A stretch of 64,000 bases of DNA from Massospora cicadina (Eukaryota > Entomophthoromycota > Entomophthoromycetes > Entomophthorales > Entomophthoraceae): positions 186,001 through 250,000 of the forward strand of contig JAKSZP010000012.1 of the NCBI GenBank assembly GCA_022478985.1, in the 5' to 3' direction. The notes under the pieces are model-generated. The model ran no database searches. It saw nothing but the letters and a program-made list of their open reading frames with translations, and was not told the origin of the DNA. A program made the translations under genes and the position numbers. Positions 58,236 to 64,000 of the stretch are shown in pieces (the first letter of the stretch is position 1; each line of letters opens with the position of its first letter).

Positions 58236-58254
58236 AAGATATAAAGTTATAGCA
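58236..58254. repeat. Left target-site duplication of half-LINE D2 (19 bp)
   Basis: AAGATATAAAGTTATAGCA, repeated exactly at 60164-60182. Confidence 0.95.
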
Positions 58255-58269
58255 AAGGACTTTCTTTCC

Positions 58270-58289
58270 GCTCAATCTCACTTTTGAGC
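58270..58289 (+). other. 5'-terminal hairpin of half-LINE D2
   Basis: GCTCAA TCTCACTT TTGAGC: 6-bp perfect stem, 8-nt loop, 20 nt in all, as in the LINE (GTTGCAA TCACTT TTGCAAC). The stem sequence differs but pairing is kept; the CACTTTTG stretch is shared. Confidence 0.68.
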
Positions 58290-58438
58290 AATTTTTAATA
58301 AAAAGTTTATTTTATCCACCGCCACCTGGCCACAACCTTTTACCATTTGATGTCCGCAGATCCGCCGCCTGCTGCTCCAGTGTGGGGCAGCGGTGATCCA
58401 CCTCCCAGCATTTTCCTCCTGGCAGGAAAACAAATTCA

Positions 58439-60041
58439 ATGGGCTCAAATAGTCTGCCAAGCTCTACTGGCCAATTTGTCCCCCCACAGGATTTAGCGCT
58501 TCACCTTGCACATGTCCACCCAACTCACCCCCATCCTCTCGCCATAACCAAATCCACCATCTGATATTGCCTCCATGTCAACTATGGGCATTTATTCCCA
58601 TACTCTGACAAAGCAATTATTGAACTCGCCACCGCTGCCTTTGCTCCAGCTGGCTTTATTGATTTCCACCCTTATAAGGGCTATTTTGACATAGGCTTCA
58701 CAACAGAAGCAGATGCTGCAGCGGTGGCGTTGACTCCGCTCATTTATAAAAATACCCCCATCCCCACCACCCAAACTTGTCTCCCTGATGACACCACTCT
58801 AGTAGTGTCATTTGCCAACCTCCCTTCACATCTCCCGCTCCAAATTCTTTATGATGAGTTGATGACCGGGCTTTTGTATTATGGCACTCAGCCCAACCTG
58901 TTCTTTGCTGTTCCTTCAGGCGTGGAGTGCCTTGCAGGCCCTTGTGCCACTGCCACTATTATTCCCCACCTCCCTAACATCACCCAACAAATTCCCCACG
59001 TGCTCACATTGCTGCAGCACCTGAGCATTTCTTTTGGGCTCATGTTGATCTAAGTCACGTTATTTATCCCATTTGTTTTGCTCTTGACCACACTAAATGG
59101 TCCTGCCCCTATGCCAATTCCCTTGGTTCAATTCCTGAACCCGTTTTGGCATCATCTGAATGGGGTTTTGTTGCCCCCTCTCGCCCAACATTCTCGCACA
59201 TTGGCCCAATGTGGGAAGTCAGCCCCCACCAAATCCTCCAGCCACACTCCCCACCCTGGACACCAACTGCCCAATCAGAGTCAAGCCTGGACCACCATTC
59301 ATGCCCAAGCGCCCCAATTGAATCCTACTCTCCCTAATTCTCCATCCATTATTCATGTAAACCAGAATCCTTGGGCCCTATTGGATGAGATTGACAAGGC
59401 AGGTGGAATTATCATGAATAAGGATGCTGAAACTGGTGAAGAAAGCCTAATCAATTATGATTGGGATGAATTTTACAATTCAGATTTTGACAACTCCTCT
59501 CCCCCAAACAATATGCTCCTAAACCCAATGCTGCCCCCTATCAAAGTGACCACCAGCTTGCCATTGCAGCGGTGTCCTCACCCCTTTGCAGCCAGCTCTG
59601 TGAAGCAGTGGCCCAGTCAACAGATCAGTTCAGTAAAGGGCTGAGCACAATTGACTTCCCCCCTGATTTCCCAAAGTGGCATGGGAGGAAATCTCCAAAT
59701 TTCTTGATGATGCCAAAACTTCCATCTTGCATGTGGTGAAACTAGCTGCATTTGACCCAGCCTCTAAAACCACCCGCCAAATGCTTGCCAGCTTGGCCCA
59801 ACTCCCAGATGCCCGCATCCAAGTGGAGCATCAAGAGGCGGACTTAATGGAGGCTGTCTTCTAAACTGATCTTGAGGTAAGTAACCAAAATTTCACCTGT
59901 CTTCATCCCCACCATTCTGATGCCCCAACGCCATGGCTCTCTGCGCTTATCCACTTCTACAACACCTGTGATTCTGCCCAAGTTGCTGAGCCTGTAGAAA
60001 AACCACCTGACCCTCCCTCCCCCTCTGCCATGGGGGGCTAG
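58439..60041 (+). pseudogene. Half-LINE D2 ORF1 (gag-like), broken
   Basis: Conceptual order: TAAFAPAGFIDFHPYKGYFD and DAAAVALTPL (58630-58750), corresponding to TAVYVAPHSMSRGWMDLGF and DEAAAVRIVV of LINE ORF1. RRM-like region 58724-59053 with VVSFANLPSHLPLQILYDEL and PNLFFAVPS. Then, in another frame, FFWAHVD and YPICFALDHTKWSC near 59020-59105, a knuckle that keeps CX4HX4C but lacks the first Cys. A Pro/Ser-rich linker, NQNPWALLDEIDKAGG (59360-59410), an acidic stretch, and a helical end (59676-59864: EEISKFLDDAKTSIL). Stop TAG at 60039-60041. Three frames are used; the start is uncertain. Confidence 0.82.
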
Positions 60042-60163
60042 CAGTTTCCGCTACCTGCCTGGTAAGGTTTTTTGTCTCATTTGTTAGTTGCCTGGTGGTG
60101 TGGGTTTATTGCGTTGTATCAGCAATGTCCATCCCCTGGTCAGCGTGCCTCAAATAAATTTTA

Positions 60164-60182
60164 AAGATATAAAGTTATAGCA
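60164..60182. repeat. Right target-site duplication of half-LINE D2
   Basis: Exact repeat of 58236-58254. Confidence 0.95.
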
Positions 60183-60690
60183 CTCATGTACACTTCAAGT
60201 TTAGACCAGTTGGCTCATAGTCATATATATTTGATCTGCTAAGTATAGCATTTAGCTATAAAAGAGTACTAGTTAAATAACTAAGGATTAGTATAATCAA
60301 CGAGGTGTATACATAAGTATATGTTAAAATTAGTCTAAAAATTATTGATCCATATACTCACAGCTAATATCATGATTGTCTTTCAAACTAGCTTTACATT
60401 TCTATTATCTAGATAATTAAAGGAGTTTTAATTGCAAAAGTAGAACTTGTACTATAAATCTATAATAAGCTTAGATGTGATAAAGCATGATACTGAGAAC
60501 TAAAACCTATACTCATAACTAAATCTAAAAAAATTTAAACCTGATAGACCATATATGACAATAGGATATATATTATCACATAGAATTTTAGGAAATTTAA
60601 TTTGTTTAAGGCAAGCTGACCAGGGGACAGACTACCAAAATAGGATTTTAAAAATTATTTAAGTTAGTACTGATTTGTCTGACGCTAAAG
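60183..60690. other. AT-rich stretch, nothing recognised
   Basis: No ORF or repeat seen between half-LINE D2 and the 223-codon ORF. Confidence 0.45.
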
Positions 60691-60697
60691 AAGGAAA

Positions 60698-61369
60698 TTA
60701 ATCATCAAGGATATAGATACCATCAGAATATCCGTTTGGAGTAACTAGTATAAATTTAAAAGTAGTGTCCCATTCCTGTGATATAATTCTAAACAAGTAT
60801 CTTTTTCTAATAGTTGTGGTTCCGTGGACCAAGAGATGTAGCGGAGAAAAGTACATTTTCATGTATCCAAAAGAATTCGTTAAAATGATATTGAGTCTGG
60901 ACTTGAAACGTAGTTTAGCTTGAAACTTTGAAGGAAGCTCAGGGTTGGTCAATTTTAGTATATTTGTAGTATACCACAAAAATAAAGATGGATCTTTATA
61001 ATGAGATTTGATAACATGGTCCGCAGACACTTTGCAGGAACCTAAATAACATAGTGAGCTGATGGGTACTTGTATTTGGGGCAAAATCAGATAATCTTGT
61101 GCCTTTCGTATGAAGCATAACTTGACTTCATAAAACCAGTTTCCTTCCATCTTGCATACCTCTGGGATTCCAAACGTTAAATTAAAGAGATGTGCATCTG
61201 TGAAGTTTCCATGACCTGGCCAGTATGCAGTGGGACTCAGAAATATTGGAGATGATACTGGAATCTTCATTCTAGTTCCACCAACTACATACTTGTCCAT
61301 AAAGTGACCTCGGCTTGGTTCAATTGAGCGCCCAAATTCTAGTAGAAACAATAAGATTGAGTGTCTCAT
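60698..61369 (-). CDS. Uncharacterised protein, 223 aa, possible secreted product
   Basis: The longest frame in the window that is neither transposon-related nor a shadow. 223 codons without a stop is striking in such AT-rich DNA. The protein begins MRHSILLFLLEFGRSIEPSRG: a basic start and a short hydrophobic run, which could be a weak signal peptide. Two possible N-glycosylation sites (NFT, NLT near residues 55-65). Four cysteines in two groups (EVCKMEGNWFYEVKLCF; SSLCYLGSCK), compatible with two disulfides. Aromatic residues are abundant (GNWFYE, PLHLLVHG, SQEWDTTFKF). Ends YSDGIYILDD and TAA. The upstream minus-strand sequence contains TATAAATAG and TATATAAAC within about 90 nt, TATA-like. 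No family recognised. It could be one exon of a larger gene. Confidence 0.5.
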   Translation of the reverse strand: MRHSILLFLLEFGRSIEPSRGHFMDKYVVGGTRMKIPVSSPIFLSPTAYWPGHGNFTDAHLFNLTFGIPEVCKMEGNWFYEVKLCFIRKAQDYLILPQIQVPISSLCYLGSCKVSADHVIKSHYKDPSLFLWYTTNILKLTNPELPSKFQAKLRFKSRLNIILTNSFGYMKMYFSPLHLLVHGTTTIRKRYLFRIISQEWDTTFKFILVTPNGYSDGIYILDD

Positions 61370-61544
61370 AAAAAGCAGTTATTATTTTTATAGTTTATAT
61401 ACAGTAAGTGCTATGAGATACTATTTATATCCTAAAACAAATATGAAATATTCCACGCAAAATATACCGTTATGTTGATCTACAGTCACTTGGGTAACTT
61501 CGTTGATAAAACTAAATAATATTACATAGTAAATGTTCATACTT

Positions 61545-61657
61545 GATTTATTAATTTCTTATTATCGCTCATTTAAATGGGATACCCTCGCCTTTTAGCA
61601 ATCGGTAATGTCCGTCCCCTAGTCGGCTTACCTTGACTAAACAGATCTATTAATTTC
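61545..61657 (+). mobile_element. 85-bp 5'-truncated half-LINE tail (D5) with TSDs
   Basis: Insert 61559-61643 ends AATGTCCGTCCCCTAGTCGG then CTTACCTTGACTAAACA, matching the half-LINE tails of D2 and D4. It is flanked by GATTTATTAATTTC (61545-61558) and GATCTATTAATTTC (61644-61657), 13 of 14 identical. This is the pattern of target-primed insertion that stopped after 85 nt. It marks the 3' tail as the first part copied. Confidence 0.8.
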
Positions 61658-62246
61658 GGAATAAAACTTTGAGTTGATGCTAACCACTGCAAATCAAATT
61701 TATTATACCTTGAGTTTAGATTTGAGTATTCAGGGAATCTAGCGGAATTAATATTTGTCGAATAATATCTAATACTGTTGCTACTTTGCCATCCGGTTTA
61801 CAACTAAACCTTTCAAACTATATACTGCAGTTTTTGTTTGCAAAAACACGAGTTTTAATAAAAAAATTCTATCCATGTTGCATTACACTTAGCTTCTTAA
61901 CTAGTTTGGTGGGTTCAAAAAATTGATGTTCAAGTTAAATGATATCATTGTTTTGAGAACTTTATGATGAAAGAAAGATGTATAGTATTATATAATTTGA
62001 TCTTTAGAGTATCTAGGCGTCTTTAAGCCTGAAAAGTTTAGGATTATAAGCTCACCTTTTGACTATGAAAATTATTTAGGTGATTTCAAAGTGGGAATTG
62101 TTAAACTTAATATTATTTATGTATCTACTTTTGTTAAGAAGAGAATTGCTTTTAAGTAAAAAAAGCAACTTTAGAACCGTTTCCTTCATAATACTGTGAC
62201 GTTATTGCTTTATATTCCTCAGGCATCTGTCGAAAGACTTTACGAT
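61658..62246. other. AT-rich stretch, nothing recognised
   Basis: No ORF, repeat pair or structured element seen. Confidence 0.45.
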
Positions 62247-62513
62247 AAGGATGCACTAACTTAGGACTTGCATATTTTTATAGTTGAGACAATTATAATA
62301 TAAAATATTAGTAAACACGAGGTATTACTTATATATTGTTAACAAAAGTCTCCATATGGGGATTATATGGAGGCTATTGTAAAGGATGCACTAACTTAGG
62401 ACTTGCATATTAGTATAGTTGAGACAATTATAACTTAATATTATTAAACACGAGGTATTACTTAAATATTCTTAACAAAAGTCTCCATAACGGAATTATA
62501 TGGAGGCTGTTGC
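62247..62513. repeat. Tandem duplication, two units of ~135 bp
   Basis: AAGGATGCACTAACTTAGGA begins at 62247 and again at 62382. Units share AGTTGAGACAATTATAA, AACACGAGGTATTACTTA and AACAAAAGTCTCCATA, ending TATATGGAGGCT. The second is a few bases shorter and differs at about a dozen positions. Each unit contains a TCTCCAT...ATATGGAG inverted pair that could form a hairpin. No ORF. Confidence 0.9.
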
Positions 62514-62747
62514 AAAGCGATTTGTGGGGATAATGATTTTTTGTACAGATTATTCCGTAAGCCTTTATTTCAAGGCTTAAGACAATATGATACTCGACGA
62601 TTTATACCAGATTCTGCAAATCGATCTAGCAAACTAGCGCTAGCTTGAGTTTTTCTACACCCAATTACAAAATTTCGCTACTGGATTGTAACTTGCTATA
62701 AATCTTTATCAGATGAACATTCAGCCGTTGTTGTTTTAGAAAAAACC

Positions 62748-62801
62748 TGCTGATAAAATCTTTTTTTAGTAATAGATGGTCCCAATTGCTGATAAAATCT
62801 T
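62748..62801. repeat. Micro-insertion with 15-bp direct repeats (copy 2)
   Basis: TGCTGATAAAATCTT at 62748-62762 repeats exactly at 62787-62801. Between them 24 nt: TTTTTAGTAATAG then ATGGTCCCAAT. The first 22 nt equal the micro-insertion at 33931-33952 except one base (AMTAG). Confidence 0.78.
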
Positions 62802-63693
62802 ATTTTTACGTCAACAAAGTTTTAGATCTTTCTGCTGTTACAGGAGATAAAAGGGAACTTTAAATTCAAATTAGAATATTGAATATTTATGTTTTTATCT
62901 AAAACATTCAATATCTAGTTTTTTTAGGCCGAAGCAAGCAAATAGTTATCTATACAGCTAGATCTAGTATAAGCTTTACTAAAAGATACTATTCTAAGCC
63001 ATTCTAAAATGATCATATGTTTATGTGAATAGTCAAGGATGCTCATAAAAATTAATTATGTGCATCAATCCTAAGTTTTGATATCTAGAATATAATCTCC
63101 GGTTGATTTGGGCATCTGTTAAAAACCCACTGATATGTTCCTAAATGCTTGCAACATACTATAAATTACAGATGACATAAAGTGTCAATAAAGTAGGGCT
63201 CTAGACTTTTAGGCTAAAGCAATCACATTTACCTACTAAATCTTCTGTGTACTAGAGATATAGAATAACTTATACAGTAAAAAGTATTTTCTATGCAAGA
63301 ATAACATTATACTATTAATTCAGAGAGGTTTGTTTGAGTCAGGTAAGTAATATATTACATATCTGGTTACCAATAGAGATTTGCATAAAGTAATTTATCA
63401 TAACATCTTAATTATAAAATATCTTCATAAAATATATGCAAATATGCATAATCTATACTTAAGCTCATATTAAATGATGTAATTTTTTATACCAATCGTA
63501 ACTTTTTGTAACTAATATTTCAGTTAGTACTCAGATACTACTTTTAATATAGCATAAAACATCTCTGCTTTAACCTGTATATCAAATAAAATAGTTTTAG
63601 TATTAATATAAAAGTATAACATGTGGTATTATCTATGTTACTTTTAAGTTCAGAATAACTGCTATTTTATTTGATATTATAGTGATATAGCTA
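62802..63693. other. AT-rich stretch, nothing recognised
   Basis: No ORF or recognisable repeat before the last half-LINE copy. Confidence 0.45.
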
Positions 63694-64000
63694 AAAGTTT
63701 TTCTTTCTGCTCAATACCACTTTTAAATTTTAAATTATAAACATAATTTATCTAACTCTAACTCACAGCACCACCATTCCATTGATTTCCTCAGCCCCAC
63801 TGCCTGCTGTTCTGATTTGGGGCAGCGGTAAAACTCCCCCAGTATTTTTTGCCCTGCCAGAAAGCATATTCAGACTGTTTCATCTAGTCCACTCAACTTG
63901 ACTGGCTACTATGTCCCCTATATGACTTAGCTCTCCATCTTACATGCAACAATCTTATTTGCCCTCACCCTCTCACCCTCCCTCAATTGAACTTATGCTT
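63694..64000 (+). mobile_element. Half-LINE copy D3, 5' part (cut by window edge)
   Basis: Aligns with the first ~300 bp of D2: TTTCTTTCTGCTCAATACCACTTTT, in two parts TTTCTTTCTGCTCAAT and ACCACTTTT, against TTTCTTTCCGCTCAAT and CTCACTTTT; then CTGCCTGCTGTTCTGATTTG GGGCAGCGG region, CCCCCAGTATTTT, CTGGCTACTATGTCCCC. The ORF1 body lies outside the window. The hairpin's 3' arm is lost (TTAAAT for TTGAGC). Confidence 0.8.

Larger units (their letters stand above)
58255..60163 (+). mobile_element. Half-LINE copy D2: complete ORF1-only retroelement
   Basis: A 1909-bp element bracketed by a perfect 19-bp TSD, so it is a complete insertion and not a deleted fragment. It contains a hairpin leader (58270-58289), an ORF1-like gene, a ~120-nt 3' UTR and a LINE-like tail (60125-60163: ATGTCCATCCCCTGGTCAGC, then CTCAAATAAATTTTAAA). 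No endonuclease or RT. Four other copies in the window share this structure. It parallels HAL1 elements of mammals (LINE derivatives with ORF1 only), a comparison of architecture and not of descent. Confidence 0.9.

Noticed and set aside
1..64000. CRISPR arrays, bacterial operons, rRNA genes
   Set aside because: No regularly spaced repeats, no operon-like gene order, no rRNA-like conserved sequence. All content is eukaryotic retroelement type.

Overview
This window is a eukaryotic graveyard of transposable elements: AT-rich DNA packed with nested, mostly decayed retroelements and almost no host genes. The element types (APE-type LINEs with a CCHC ORF1, Ty3/gypsy elements, a pogo-like MITE, a tRNA-derived SINE) and the long AT-rich gaps fit a large, repeat-rich genome. 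A fungus is my best guess (rusts or arbuscular mycorrhizal fungi have comparable genomes). No ribosomal or conserved host gene is present to confirm this, so the assignment is weak.

Layout. 1-2495: LINE copy A (minus, cut by the window edge). 2496-~14120: Gypsy-1 (minus), split by full-length LINE copy B (3178-8448, plus, 17-bp target-site duplication, TSD). 14124-16740: decayed gag remnant with an orphan primer-binding site (PBS) and a pogo-like MITE (15549-15933). 16748-30441: Gypsy-3 (minus, two 762-bp LTRs), with Gypsy-4 (21546-27750, minus, ~755-bp LTRs) nested inside. 31714-32457 and 36961-37583: solo LTRs. ~32458-36940: very decayed plus-strand gypsy pol. 39789-45066: full-length LINE copy C (minus, 18-bp TSD). 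~45326-54136: an ORF1-only 'half-LINE' (minus) split by Gypsy-5 (46753-53690, plus, ~1.1-kb LTRs). 54888-56556, 58255-60163, 61559-61643 and 63694-64000: further half-LINE copies (plus). 57840-58154: tRNA-derived SINE. 60698-61369: a 223-codon ORF, the only convincing candidate for a non-transposon gene.

How the parts relate. The most interesting signal is a three-level retroposon family. A 5.27-kb autonomous-type LINE, a ~1.9-kb ORF1-only derivative with at least five copies here, and a tRNA-headed SINE all end in a similar ~35-nt 3' tail, and those whose ends can be read have target-site duplications. The LINE and the half-LINE also share a 5'-terminal hairpin whose stem sequence differs but still pairs. 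This points to trans-mobilisation of the two short classes by the LINE enzyme. A second signal is a pair of ~25-bp micro-insertions of nearly the same sequence, each flanked by a perfect 15-bp direct repeat.

Gypsy-1 and Gypsy-5 belong to one family, and Gypsy-3, Gypsy-4 and the solo LTRs to another. All share one 18-nt primer-binding site that begins TGG. Gypsy-5 has lost protease, RT and RNase H, and carries about 1.6 kb of antisense ORFs before its 3' LTR. No transposon protein in the window is intact. All alignments were made by eye, so boundaries marked approximate may be off by tens of bases.
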